Position numbers and translations under genes: made by a program
In this document: positions 17,614 through 25,218 of the stretch, in pieces
How positions within the stretch are numbered: the first letter of the stretch is position 1
How the letters are laid out: every line of letters starts with the position of its first letter
The notes under the pieces: model-generated
Seen by the model: only the letters and a program-made list of their open reading frames with translations
The model's database searches: none
What the model was told of the DNA's origin: nothing
Source of the DNA: Phycisphaerales bacterium
GTDB taxonomy: Bacteria > Planctomycetota > Phycisphaerae > Phycisphaerales > UBA1924
Direction of reading: 5' to 3'
Length of the DNA: 41,852 bases
NCBI GenBank assembly: GCA_029260435.1
Contig: JAJDDG010000118.1
Location: forward strand, 1 to 41,852

Positions 17614-18178
17614 TTCGCGTCTCCGATTACTGGATATCAGTTGCTGCGGGACAGCCCGCGTCGTCCCTTGAGATGTCGCGCACTATCGGGCACGGCCCAT
17701 CGCGAAGATCGTCTTGCGTGCTCCGAGACTTAATCTCTATTAAGTGAGGCACAGAATCGTTTTCTTGTTCCCCCTCCGACTTGGGCGGGATGAAGATCCG
17801 CCCCCGCTGCTTGCCTTATCGGGGTCGCTGAGAGGCATCCGGGGATCCTGTCAAACTCGCGGCGCGGTATCCGGACTTTCAGTGGGTCGGGTTGCGTCCG
17901 TAAACACACCCGCAGCACTGCGCCGGAACGCTCGCGAGGTTATCGCAACCTTTTTTTCTCTCGCGCTTCATCCACCGCCTGGTGGGGTCGATGTTATGGC
18001 CACCTGTGGTTAGTGGGCCTTGTAAACGGCCCGAGAAAACAGCCACACACGAGTGAAAAAGACGCCCAGCCGGAGTGCCCGGCGTCACAAACAGACCGCA
18101 GGAAGCGCCGGTTCAGGAAGTTTAGTCAAGCGGGCGACGTGTTCCGCTGGCAGACAATCAACGGTTCAGGGAGGACCA
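17614..18178. promoter_or_regulatory. Divergent cheW-flagellin control region
   Basis: This 565-base gap holds no convincing gene. A perfect inverted repeat, ACTTAAT-CTCT-ATTAAGT (17728-17745), is AT-rich in GC-rich surroundings and could be an operator or hairpin. On the plus strand TAAA at 18023, a 15-base spacer and GCCACACA at 18042 weakly resemble a flagellar sigma-28 promoter. In the presumed flagellin leader, GCCGG-AGTGC-CCGGC (about 18069-18083) with an outer GAC/GTC pair can form a hairpin. GGGAGG at 18169 is the flagellin ribosome-binding site. The operator and promoter readings are inference. Confidence 0.4.
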
Positions 18179-19726
18179 ATGACTCGTATCAACACTAACG
18201 TCGCTTCGCTGCTTGGGCAGCGCGTGCTGGGACAGAACAATCAGTCCCTGAACGAATCGCTCGAACGCTTATCAACCGGGCTGCGGATCAACCGCGGCAA
18301 GGACGACCCCGCGGGGCTGATCGCGTCTGAGAATCTTCGGGCCGAGAAAACCGCGGTCACCAAGGCGATCTCGAATGCCGTCCGCGCCGACCAGGTCGTG
18401 AACATCGCTGAGGGCGGTCTCGACGAAATCTCGAGCCTGCTCAACGAACTGCAGGGACTCGTCACGGAGACGGCCAACATCGCCGGGCTTTCCACCGAAG
18501 AGAAGGAAGCAAACCAGCTCCAGATCGATTCGATCCTGCAAACCATCGACCGTGTCGCCGCCGCGACCAGCTTCCAGGGCAGCCGCCTGCTCAACGGCAA
18601 CTTCGACTACGGGACGACAAACGTCAGCGCCGCTGTCTCGTCGTTCAAGGTCAACGGTGCCAAACTGGAATTCGGCGGCTCCCGCGATGTGGACGTGCTC
18701 GTCACGGGCTCGGCCCAAGTCGGCGGGTTCTTCCTCTCGGTCGGGGCGAACAACCTCAACCTCGGCGATGCCTCCGATCAGTTCGTCATCGAGATCGCCG
18801 GCACCGAAGGCTCCCGCGAGCTCTCCTTCGCGTCGGGCACTCTGATTACGGATGTCGTCGCTGCGATCAACTCCTTTACAGACGTCACTGGCGTGACGGC
18901 GACCGACGCCGGTACCGGCTTTCGGATCGACTCGAACAAGCTGGGATCCAACGAGTTCGTCTCGCTCAAGGTCGTAGACGATGGCAACATCGGCAACACC
19001 GCGAACATCGGTATCTACAACTTCCTCGCCGCCGACACCACCAACGCCGATACCTCGGCTCACACCGATTTCACCGACGCGGGCAACCCGCTCAAGGATC
19101 TCGGGCAGGACGTCTCCGCGACGATCAACGGCATCGTCGCCACGACGAGCGGCACAACCGCCAACATCAACACCGATTTCCTCGACGTCGAGATCGATCT
19201 GGCCACCTCGGGCTTCGCAGCGCATGCCCAGGCGCTGGGTTCGGTGAACGCGCTAAGCATCACCGGCGGCGGGGCCAACTTCCAGCTCGCTGGCAAGGTG
19301 GATATCGCGGGCAAGGTCTCGCTGGGCATCCAGAATGTTGCCGTCCGGGCGCTGGGTCAGTCCGACCTGTCCGTCTCAGGTACCACGAGCACATTCTTCC
19401 TCGCATCAATCGGCTCGGGCAAGGCTCTGAACATGGTCGATGGCGACACAGGAGCCGCCCAGAAGGTGATCGAAGAGTCGATCCGCAATGTGTCTTCGCT
19501 GCGAGGCCGCCTCGGTGCGTTCCAGAAGAACACCGTAGGTGCGACGATCCGGAGTCTCGGTGTCTCGCTCGAGAACACCACCGCTGCCGAGTCCGTCGTC
19601 CGCGACGCCGACTTCGCCGTCGAGACCGCCGGGCTCACCCGCTCGCAGATCCTTGTCTCTTCGGCAACGAACATCCTCGGGATCGCCAACTCCCAGCCGC
19701 AGAACGCTCTGCAGCTGCTCGGGTAA
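18179..19726 (+). CDS. fliC: Flagellin
   Basis: The 515-residue protein begins MTRINTNVASLLGQRVL after GGGAGG. A longer frame from 18053 adds 42 residues with no flagellin similarity and is rejected. The N-terminal D0/D1 helices (LNESLERLSTGLRINRGKDD, DPAGLIASENLRAE, SLLNELQGLVTETAN) and the C-terminal helices (VRDADFAVETAGLTRSQIL, NILGIANSQPQNALQLLG) are typical. Residues about 165-430 form the variable surface part, rich in Thr, Ala, Ser and Asn, with a flagellin_IN-like stretch around 240-270. Flagellin subunits are exported through the flagellar type III apparatus and polymerise into the filament. It is transcribed away from the che operon and ends at a strong terminator. Confidence 0.96.
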   Translation: MTRINTNVASLLGQRVLGQNNQSLNESLERLSTGLRINRGKDDPAGLIASENLRAEKTAVTKAISNAVRADQVVNIAEGGLDEISSLLNELQGLVTETANIAGLSTEEKEANQLQIDSILQTIDRVAAATSFQGSRLLNGNFDYGTTNVSAAVSSFKVNGAKLEFGGSRDVDVLVTGSAQVGGFFLSVGANNLNLGDASDQFVIEIAGTEGSRELSFASGTLITDVVAAINSFTDVTGVTATDAGTGFRIDSNKLGSNEFVSLKVVDDGNIGNTANIGIYNFLAADTTNADTSAHTDFTDAGNPLKDLGQDVSATINGIVATTSGTTANINTDFLDVEIDLATSGFAAHAQALGSVNALSITGGGANFQLAGKVDIAGKVSLGIQNVAVRALGQSDLSVSGTTSTFFLASIGSGKALNMVDGDTGAAQKVIEESIRNVSSLRGRLGAFQKNTVGATIRSLGVSLENTTAAESVVRDADFAVETAGLTRSQILVSSATNILGIANSQPQNALQLLG

Positions 19727-19762
19727 TCCCTCTTCCAGTATTTACGGTTCCCTGAACCGATG

Positions 19763-19801
19763 AACCGTCCCGGATAGGAGTCCGGGGCGGTTTTCGTTTT
19801 T
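19763..19801 (+). terminator. Rho-independent terminator after flagellin
   Basis: AACCGTCCCGGA (19763-19774), loop TAGGAG, TCCGGGGCGGTT (19781-19792), then TTCGTTTTT. The stem is 12 base pairs with one G-U wobble. It lies 37 bases after the flagellin stop on the same strand. Confidence 0.92.
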
Positions 19802-19990
19802 GCGCCCCCTCATCCGGCTCGTGGCACCCATCTCGGAGCCCCCCCCCGCTCCCTACCCGCCCCCCTCGCCCTGCAGGACCTCTCCCGGCCCATCTCTGTC
19901 CTTTCACGAACGGGCGTCATATAGCTGGCGGGAGCCCGGATCGGGAGCAACCCAAGGGCCGGACAATCCGATAGGATGTCTAGCCACCAT

Positions 19991-20064
19991 CGGGGTGTAG
20001 CGCAGCTTGGTAGCGCGTCTCGTTCGGGGCGAGAAGGTCGCAGGTTCAAATCCTGTCACCCCGA
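19991..20064 (+). tRNA. tRNA-Pro (anticodon CGG)
   Basis: Seventy-four bases fold as a cloverleaf. The acceptor stem CGGGGTG/CACCCCG is perfect (19991-19997 with 20057-20063). The anticodon stem TCTCG/CGAGA encloses loop TTCGGGG with anticodon CGG at 20025-20027, reading proline codon CCG. The T-arm contains GGTTCAAATCC. The discriminator base is A and the CCA tail is not encoded. The C1-G72 pair is usual for tRNA-Pro. It stands alone between the flagellin terminator and its own terminator. Confidence 0.96.
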
Positions 20065-20066
20065 TT

Positions 20067-20107
20067 AAGAGCGGAAGCCCTCGGATAACAAGGTCTTCCG
20101 CTCTTTC
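20067..20107 (+). terminator. Terminator after tRNA-Pro
   Basis: AAGAGCGGAAG (20067-20077) pairs perfectly with CTTCCGCTCTT (20095-20105) around a 17-base loop. It begins three bases after the tRNA. The T-run is short, so it may partly act as a processing signal. Confidence 0.8.
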
Positions 20108-20145
20108 GTGCGCTCATGTAAGGCGAAGGGTCCATCCCGGCTTGC

Positions 20146-20565
20146 CTAAGTCGGGTGGGGAATCTGGAAGCCAAGGCTCTGAAGAGAACCGGTTGCCCGC
20201 TTCAGGTCTTTGTCTCTGACCAATACATAGTCGCGGGGGAATGTTGAGATGATCAAGAGGTTGATGCCCTCGGCAGCGAGTGCCGATGCGATTGCGGCTA
20301 GAAAGCCCAGCGTTTCAAACGGCGTGAGGATCCGAAACTCGATAAGGCGGAACCAGGCTTCGATCGCCAAGTGGTCCGAGTCTTGGATACGGCTCTCTGA
20401 TGTCACCACGGTCTTATCGTCGCCGCAGGAAAAGCACATCAGGTGATCGGTGGGGTCGGGGAGTCGCTCGACGCTGAGGAACGCAAACCGCTCGGAGGCG
20501 ATTTGCACTTGTGTTGATCGGATGACTCGCTCAAGCTCAACGCCAGAAGATGGAGTTGTTGACAT
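20146..20565 (-). CDS. Small ACT-domain protein
   Basis: A 139-residue protein whose C-terminal half (about 75-135) has the ACT-type pattern: LTPFETLGFLAAIASALAAE, GINLLIISTFPRDYVLV, then a helix DLKRATGSLQSLGF. The N-terminal half carries FAFLSVERLP and SESRIQDSDH and is likely a second, degenerate ACT unit, as in two-domain amino-acid-binding ACT proteins. ACT domains bind small ligands, often amino acids, and regulate partners. It is the last gene of the leftward operon, 18 bases after the cupin. The ligand cannot be told from sequence. Confidence 0.8.
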   Translation of the reverse strand: MSTTPSSGVELERVIRSTQVQIASERFAFLSVERLPDPTDHLMCFSCGDDKTVVTSESRIQDSDHLAIEAWFRLIEFRILTPFETLGFLAAIASALAAEGINLLIISTFPRDYVLVRDKDLKRATGSLQSLGFQIPHPT

Positions 20566-20583
20566 CGTTCAAATCCATTCCTG

Positions 20584-20934
20584 CTACGTGACTGTGCGTT
20601 GAGTGATGACCTCACCCGTGTGTTTCGTGCTCTGCGGCTCAAAGAGGAGCACGGATGCGCCTTGTGGTGCCATGGGGTTGTGCTCGACACCACGCGGGAC
20701 CACAAACATCTCACCCTTCTCAAGATGAACATCGCGCTCCCGTAGCTGGATCGTGAGGAAACCTTCAAGCACGAAGAACAACTCATCTTCATCGGCATGG
20801 CTGTGCCAAGTGAGTTCGCCTTTCAACTTTGCGAGCTTGACGTACTGACCGTTGAGAGCGGCGATGATGTGAGGGGCCCACTCTTTCTGGAAGCATCCCA
20901 GTTTGTCCGCAATGTTGATCTTTCGATTCTCCAT
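20584..20934 (-). CDS. Cupin-fold protein
   Basis: A 116-residue single-domain cupin. Motif 1 is WHSHADEDELFFVLEG (two His and a Glu as likely metal ligands) and motif 2 is KGEMFVVPRGVEHNP, with the fourth ligand His. Such small cupins include isomerases, dioxygenases and sugar- or ligand-binding proteins; the substrate is not evident. The ATG shares its A with the upstream hydrolase stop (TAATG at 20932-20936), so translation is probably coupled. There is no signal peptide, so it is cytosolic, in contrast to the exported hydrolase encoded just before it. Confidence 0.88.
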   Translation of the reverse strand: MENRKINIADKLGCFQKEWAPHIIAALNGQYVKLAKLKGELTWHSHADEDELFFVLEGFLTIQLRERDVHLEKGEMFVVPRGVEHNPMAPQGASVLLFEPQSTKHTGEVITQRTVT

Positions 20935-22373
20935 TACTTGCCACCAAATCGCGACAGGATCCAGTCACTCACCAGACGCATCGCGTCTGATGACATCGTT
21001 TCCGTGAGGCGTCCAAACTCCGCGGGGCTGCCGGTCTCAGTGTTCTGCAGCAGGTGGTTCAGTCCGGGAAGCACCACGACGGTCTGATCATCGTCTGGCG
21101 AGTCTGCGAACGCTGCGGTGAACGAGGGCGCATGCTCCTCGGCTGGCATGATCGGGTCATGCCCACCGAGCACCGCTAGCGTGGGGGTCGCCAAGCGTCG
21201 GAGCGCGGGACGGGGGTCATAGCGCATGACGAAGCGCGAGTTGGGCAGATCGAACTGCTGGATCATCTGGCTGATAACCGCCTTGCTCATGCCAGCTGAG
21301 GCAAGTGTGTCCGGGTCGATTGTGTCGATCAACTCGAGAGCGTTCTTCCGCATCTGCGGGATCGCGGATTCATCCGCCTTTGTTTCCTCCAATGCACTAG
21401 ACAGAGCAGCAAGAATCCTGATGTTCATGTCAACAGCCACCTTGGGAGCGCCGTTCACACGCCCCCTCGCGGCCGCTGACACCTGGAGAGAATCAGAACC
21501 CGGCAGCGCCGAGCCCACGAGCGAAATGAGAAACGCGACATCGCCGGATTGTTCCGTCGCGATGATCGCGGCGAGGGCGCCCTCTGAATGGCCGATCAGG
21601 CCCACACGACCAGCATCGACACCGGCGCGGCCCAAGAGAAACGCGGCGGCCGCAAGCGCATCACCCGCAAAGTCATCCGGCGTCGCCGAGGCGTGGTCGC
21701 CACCCGACTCACTCGTTCCGCGGTCATCGTACCGAAGTACGGCGATTCCCTGGCGTGTAAGATAATCGGCGAGCACAAGGAACGGCTTGTGCCCCATCAT
21801 CGAGGAGTTTCTGTCGTGCGGCCCCGAGCCGCTGATGAGCACAACACCCGGGTACCTGCCCGAACCGGAGGGGATTGTGATGGTTCCCGCGAGCGTGATC
21901 CCGGCGTCGCTGTTCTCGAAAGTGATATTTTCAGAGAGGTATGGGAAAGGCGGGGTTGGCTCTTGGGGGCGTTGGGGGGGTATAGCGGCGTCATCACGCG
22001 AGAGATCGAGGGGCAGCGACATAGACCCCTGCGTGAAAGTCCCACTGATCAAGTCCTGCTTCTCACTCAATGTCCCGGTGTACGAAGCCCCGCCGGGCAG
22101 GGGCAACTTCAGCGTGATGGAAGTGTTCTCGGTTTCAATGTCCTCAATTTGAATGCCGAACCCGCCCTGCGCCGGCACATCCATCGAGGCTAAGAGGGTG
22201 CCCTTTTCGTCGGAAGTGATATGGAACACGAAGCCGACATCCTGCTCGCCCGCATGGAGTGTGCCTGACCAGTTGCCGATGAACGCCTTTCTGTCCTGTG
22301 CGAAGCTCCCCTGAGCCACGGAACAAAGAAGAACGAGCGTCATGGTCGCCCTAAGGGTTTTGGTAAGAATCAT
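20934..22373 (-). CDS. Exported alpha/beta hydrolase with N-terminal beta domain
   Basis: A 479-residue protein with a signal peptide (MILTKTLRATMTLVLLCSVA, probable cleavage after SFA-Q). Residues about 25-140 look like a beta-rich accessory domain (FIGNWSGTLHAGEQDVGFVF, SYTGTLSEKQDLISGTF). The hydrolase domain follows: oxyanion region VLISGSGPHDRNSS, nucleophile GHSEG in GLIGHSEGALAAI, Asp in LGGHDPIMPA and His in LPGLNHLLQ. It is likely a periplasmic esterase or peptidase of the S9/dienelactone-hydrolase type; the substrate is unknown. The ATG at 22373 is 4 bases after the regulator stop. The longest frame would cover the regulator gene and is rejected. Confidence 0.88.
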   Translation of the reverse strand: MILTKTLRATMTLVLLCSVAQGSFAQDRKAFIGNWSGTLHAGEQDVGFVFHITSDEKGTLLASMDVPAQGGFGIQIEDIETENTSITLKLPLPGGASYTGTLSEKQDLISGTFTQGSMSLPLDLSRDDAAIPPQRPQEPTPPFPYLSENITFENSDAGITLAGTITIPSGSGRYPGVVLISGSGPHDRNSSMMGHKPFLVLADYLTRQGIAVLRYDDRGTSESGGDHASATPDDFAGDALAAAAFLLGRAGVDAGRVGLIGHSEGALAAIIATEQSGDVAFLISLVGSALPGSDSLQVSAAARGRVNGAPKVAVDMNIRILAALSSALEETKADESAIPQMRKNALELIDTIDPDTLASAGMSKAVISQMIQQFDLPNSRFVMRYDPRPALRRLATPTLAVLGGHDPIMPAEEHAPSFTAAFADSPDDDQTVVVLPGLNHLLQNTETGSPAEFGRLTETMSSDAMRLVSDWILSRFGGK

Positions 22374-22377
22374 CACG

Positions 22378-22713
22378 CTATTTCCTTTTATTGTTTGTAA
22401 TGCCGTTGAGCAGATGCTGCATGTTGGCGGTGTATTCGTCGATCGCCTTTCGCCCGGACACGGTGAGACGGAGCACGGTCCGTGGCCGCTTTCCGACAAA
22501 TTCCTTCTTCATGTCCACGTATCCGGCCGACACAAGCTTGTTCAGATGAGACGAAAGATTTCCTTGTGTCAGCCTCGTATGGTGCATGAGGAAGAGGAAA
22601 TCGGCATGGCTCACGACATAGAGGTGGCCGAGGATCACAAGCCGCGCCGGCTCATGGACGACCCTGTCGATGTCGGGCACTTGGACCTGGATTTCAGCCG
22701 GATCATTCGCCAT
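22378..22713 (-). CDS. Winged-helix transcriptional regulator
   Basis: A 111-residue DNA-binding protein of the MarR/ArsR-like HTH_34 type. VVHEPARLVILGHLYVV opens the fold. The recognition helix lies in RLTQGNLSSHLNKLVSAGYV, and the wing in KKEFVGKRPRTVLRLT with the SGRKAIDEY helix after it. No metal-binding cysteine pair is seen. It overlaps the upstream membrane-protein gene by 11 bases. A small regulator next to a membrane protein and a hydrolase suggests self-regulation of the operon, perhaps through the inverted repeat in its promoter. Confidence 0.88.
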   Translation of the reverse strand: MANDPAEIQVQVPDIDRVVHEPARLVILGHLYVVSHADFLFLMHHTRLTQGNLSSHLNKLVSAGYVDMKKEFVGKRPRTVLRLTVSGRKAIDEYTANMQHLLNGITNNKRK

Positions 22714-23332
22714 GCGTGTCGATCTCCATCGGGCCGATGGGATGCCGTCGGATCAATAGGATGAGCTGGCTTCCGCCCCAGGTTCCAATGAGAACACCTG
22801 AGATCATGAGCGCCACGCTGAGTGAAAACGCGCCCGCGAGCGACAGACCTGAGGCGGAAAGAAGAATACCTGCGTGCACGAAGAATCGCGGAGACCGAAA
22901 CGCCAAACCAGCGGCAACCAGCGGGATCGAAAAAACAGCGGCAAGCAACATCGACTTCTGGTCGTGCAGGAAGTCTCGCCAGGGAGCATCGAACACGACC
23001 GTGCCGAGCAAGATCAGCAGTAGCAAGCAGACCGCGATTGCTGCAACACGTTTGGCAAAGCGGATGCGAGCGATCCGCGTGCTGTCGAGATGTATCGCAC
23101 CGACGCGCGGTTCGACATAGTCTCTCCGCAGCTTTTTCCAGATCGGGACAGCCAACACGAACACCGCGATGTGCAGGTAACTGTCGGACATGGAGTGGAT
23201 TGCGAACGCGATCAAGAAGATGCCGAGGAGCAGTTCCGCCGCTCCGTCCGCGAATGTGGAGTGCAGGGCCCGATGCTCAAGATCGCCAAGCGTTGGGCAT
23301 TGGCGTGCAACCTCTATAGCTGTGTCATCCAT
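22703..23332 (-). CDS. Small multi-pass membrane protein, first gene of the operon
   Basis: A 209-residue protein with about six hydrophobic segments, among them LLLGIFLIAFAIHSM, VAAIAVCLLLLILLGTVV, LLAAVFSIPLVAAGLAF and LAGAFSLSVALMISGVLIG. The hydrophilic start carries LGDLEHRALHSTFADGAAE. I do not recognise a family with a known activity; membrane proteins of this kind often sit beside HTH_34-type regulators. The ATG at 23332 follows a good promoter so closely that the mRNA would be leaderless, and no ribosome-binding site is present. A longer frame from 23401 would run through the promoter. Confidence 0.72.
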   Translation of the reverse strand: MDDTAIEVARQCPTLGDLEHRALHSTFADGAAELLLGIFLIAFAIHSMSDSYLHIAVFVLAVPIWKKLRRDYVEPRVGAIHLDSTRIARIRFAKRVAAIAVCLLLLILLGTVVFDAPWRDFLHDQKSMLLAAVFSIPLVAAGLAFRSPRFFVHAGILLSASGLSLAGAFSLSVALMISGVLIGTWGGSQLILLIRRHPIGPMEIDTHGE

Positions 23333-23338
23333 GGAGAC

Positions 23339-23370
23339 ATTGTAACACAGTATGGTTTGCAAAGCAAACC
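23339..23370 (-). promoter_or_regulatory. Promoter with overlapping inverted repeat, leaderless start
   Basis: On the minus strand TTGCTT (23367-23362), a 17-base spacer and TACAAT (23344-23339) form a sigma-70-type promoter. Only six bases separate the -10 box from the ATG at 23332, so transcription should begin at or within a base of the start codon. The perfect inverted repeat GGTTTGC-AAA-GCAAACC (23354-23370) covers the -35 element and is a good operator candidate for the regulator encoded in this operon. Confidence 0.6.
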
Positions 23371-23527
23371 CTAAGCGACAATTTGTCACACTCCTATTCA
23401 CAGATCGCAGATCCCTCCGCGTAGCTGTGACTCACTCACAACTGCATCGAGAGGCTTGTCCGGCAAGAATTCTCAGAAAACACGAGAGATCGCGTCTCTG
23501 GGCCCCAATTCCGGATCTCACACGCAA

Positions 23528-23663
23528 AAAGTTCAACTGGTGTCCTGTCACCCCAACTTTGCATGACAACCCACCCCAGCGGTGGGCTGTTGTCTTAGGT
23601 GGACGCACCCTCGCCGCATCGACGAAGTGGCACGCCACCGCCACTTTGTGGGAGAAGCTCCCA
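23528..23663. repeat. Cluster of hairpin (REP-like) elements
   Basis: Three inverted repeats follow one another. At 23528-23560 AAAGTT and GGTG pair with CACC and AACTTT around TCCTGT, an imperfect palindrome. At 23566-23593 ACAAC-CCACC faces GGTGG-GCTGTTGT. At 23649-23663 TGGGAG-AAG-CTCCCA is perfect. No gene lies here and no transposase is nearby. The first resembles REP-type palindromes moved by Y1 transposases, but only one copy is seen in the window. Confidence 0.45.
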
Positions 23664-23674
23664 ACACGACGCAA

Positions 23675-23707
23675 TAAAAAAGAACGCCCCCCGGGGAGGG
23701 CATTCTT
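23675..23707 (-). terminator. Terminator of the PEP-CTERM-type gene
   Basis: On the minus strand AAGAATGCCC (23707-23698) pairs with GGGCGTTCTT (23689-23680), one pair being a U-G wobble, and TTTTTT follows (to 23675). It lies 80 bases after the stop of the gene at 23787-24584. The plus-strand reading would have a mismatch and no T-run, so it acts leftwards. Confidence 0.88.
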
Positions 23708-23786
23708 GTCCGATGTATCGGCCGCTACCAAGGGCGAAACCCCGTCGCGGCATTATCTTCTCATCGCGGAGTTTTCCGCGAGGCAG

Positions 23787-24584
23787 TTAGCTGGCGTTCC
23801 GTCGCCGACGCATCAGCGCCAAACCGCTCATCCCGAAGATCGCCGCAGACGCTGGCGCGGGAACGGGCAGACCCCGCTCGGGGGACAAGTGGAACTCGAT
23901 GCCGTTGCGGACGATGTCCAGCAGCGCGTTGTTCGTTGTCGCGTCGAGCTCGAACTGGAACTCGTACGACATCGTCATGTCGCGGTTGAGGCTCAACGCC
24001 TGAGTAGCGAGGCTGTTGTCAAAGAGGTAGTCCACGGAATCCTTGGAATCGACAAGGCCGAACAAGTTGTCAGCATTGCCATCGATATCCGCCTCGAAGA
24101 CACCGTTACCGCTGCCATTCACGAAAACAATCTTCTCGCTGCCGGTAGCGCCACCGAAATCGAGCTTCATATCGCCCGGGTTGTGGTGCGTCTCATGATG
24201 GATGCGGTACGAAGCCACATCCGCTTCCGTCAGCCCGGCATTCGGATCGAGGTTCCCAATGGGAAAATCAGCACCCTTCCAGTCCAGATCCTGCCAGATC
24301 ATGTTCTTCGCAAAAAGGGGAGCTTCAACAAACAGGAAGAAGTACTCCGTGCCCGAGTTGTCGCCAGCACGCGTACCCGTACCGTACCGAATCTTCGTTG
24401 TGGCAGACTGATTGTTGAAATCACCATAGATGCTGTTGGCGGTCTGGTGCCCGCTGTACCATGTGACTAACTCGTTGCTGGCGTAGCTATCCCCGCCGCC
24501 GAAGATGCCGTCCATCGTGATACTGGCACCAGCAGAGCCAGCCGCGGTAGCCAAGGTCAATGCAATCGCGAGTTGTTGCTTCAT
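23787..24584 (-). CDS. Exported protein with PEP-CTERM-type sorting signal
   Basis: A 265-residue secreted protein. The signal peptide MKQQLAIALTLATAAGSAGA is followed by a beta-rich, Asp/Asn/Gly-rich body without recognised catalytic motifs. The C-terminus is a sorting signal: the VPAPAS motif, a short hydrophobic helix (AAIFGMSGLALM), then RRRRNAS. In such proteins an exosortase-type transpeptidase is thought to process the tail and anchor or release the protein at the cell surface. A planctomycete variant with VPAP or PEP is common. The start at 24584 has GAGGAAGAGAC just before it; the longest frame adds 92 unrelated residues. No exosortase gene is in the window. Its own terminator follows at 23675-23707. 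Confidence 0.85.
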   Translation of the reverse strand: MKQQLAIALTLATAAGSAGASITMDGIFGGGDSYASNELVTWYSGHQTANSIYGDFNNQSATTKIRYGTGTRAGDNSGTEYFFLFVEAPLFAKNMIWQDLDWKGADFPIGNLDPNAGLTEADVASYRIHHETHHNPGDMKLDFGGATGSEKIVFVNGSGNGVFEADIDGNADNLFGLVDSKDSVDYLFDNSLATQALSLNRDMTMSYEFQFELDATTNNALLDIVRNGIEFHLSPERGLPVPAPASAAIFGMSGLALMRRRRNAS

Positions 24585-25218
24585 GTCTCTTCCTCTGTTC
24601 TCGGCCCGATGACCTTCAATCTGCTCTACACATGTAGAAAAGATTCGGCTGTTCATTGGAAACCTAGACCCCGTGCAGAGGCGAACAAGCAGCAAAGATG
24701 CGCACTTACTAATTGCGCAGGCTTGTGTTGGTAGTAACGATTTCGCAGGCCGGTTTGGAATGGTGGTAACGACTTTGCCGGTACTGTTGTTGGCCGACGT
24801 AGATGCGAGGGAATGCAATCGGTTTCCGACCCGTTGAATGCGTGTCCATGCCCCGAACACATACGCACATAAGATCGCCCTTCACCGCTCGCCCGCCTTA
24901 TCGCCCCGCCACCCCTGCAGATCCATGATCTTCTTTGATATACACGCGCTTATAGATAGATAGAGGATCAGGGGACTCATGGATCATTTTGGGAGGCGGA
25001 ACATCTCCGGGTCTATACCCCCCCATACGCTGAGCCCGATCTCCCCCACCGATTCATCCACAGCGCCGCGCCCGCGTCTGATAAGCAATACGCATCATGA
25101 ATTCCTGCCCCGCACCTAGAGCTCGCCGTTGAGTCAGTCACCGACTCAGCCGATGTCTACCCGGTGCGGCATCGGTGCCGCGATGTCCACAGATAAACAG
25201 CTACGGGGAGTCATACTC
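24585..25218. other. Long gene-free spacer
   Basis: No open frame here is convincing over 634 bases. Visible structures are the near-palindrome CTACA-CA-TGTAG (24628-24639) 44 bases before the PEP-CTERM-type start; an imperfect direct repeat built on GTAACGA..TT.GC..GCCGG (about 24733-24782); GATCCATG (24922) facing CATGGATC (about 24979) around an AT-rich stretch with GATA repeats; and the leader hairpins of the next gene. Promoters for both flanking genes should lie here, but none is clear. Confidence 0.5.
25130..25181 (+). promoter_or_regulatory. Structured leader before the exported helical protein
   Basis: Two perfect 6-base-pair hairpins lie close together: TGAGTC-AGTCACC-GACTCA (25130-25148) and GCGGCA-TCGG-TGCCGC (25166-25181). 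They end 37 bases before the GTG start at 25219 and would be in the mRNA leader if transcription begins upstream. There is no T-run, so they are not a terminator. The function is unknown. Confidence 0.4.

Noticed and set aside
18023-18049. Sigma-28 promoter for flagellin (TAAA, 15 bases, GCCACACA).
   Set aside because: The spacing fits but the -10 part matches the consensus poorly, so it is only mentioned as a weak candidate within the control region.
18272-19225. A 317-residue minus-strand open frame within flagellin.
   Set aside because: It is an antisense shadow of a clear flagellin with low-complexity Asp/Gly/Val composition and no start signal.
23543-23554. A 12-base exact match to the 3' end of tRNA-Pro (TCCTGTCACCCC, also at 20051-20062), which could mark an attachment site bounding the 20.1-23.3 kb operon.
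   Set aside because: No integrase is present, the match is short, and the copy at 23543 lies inside a palindromic REP-like element that explains it better.
23352-24470. A 372-residue plus-strand open frame.
   Set aside because: It is antisense to the PEP-CTERM-type gene and its terminator, and has no recognisable protein features.
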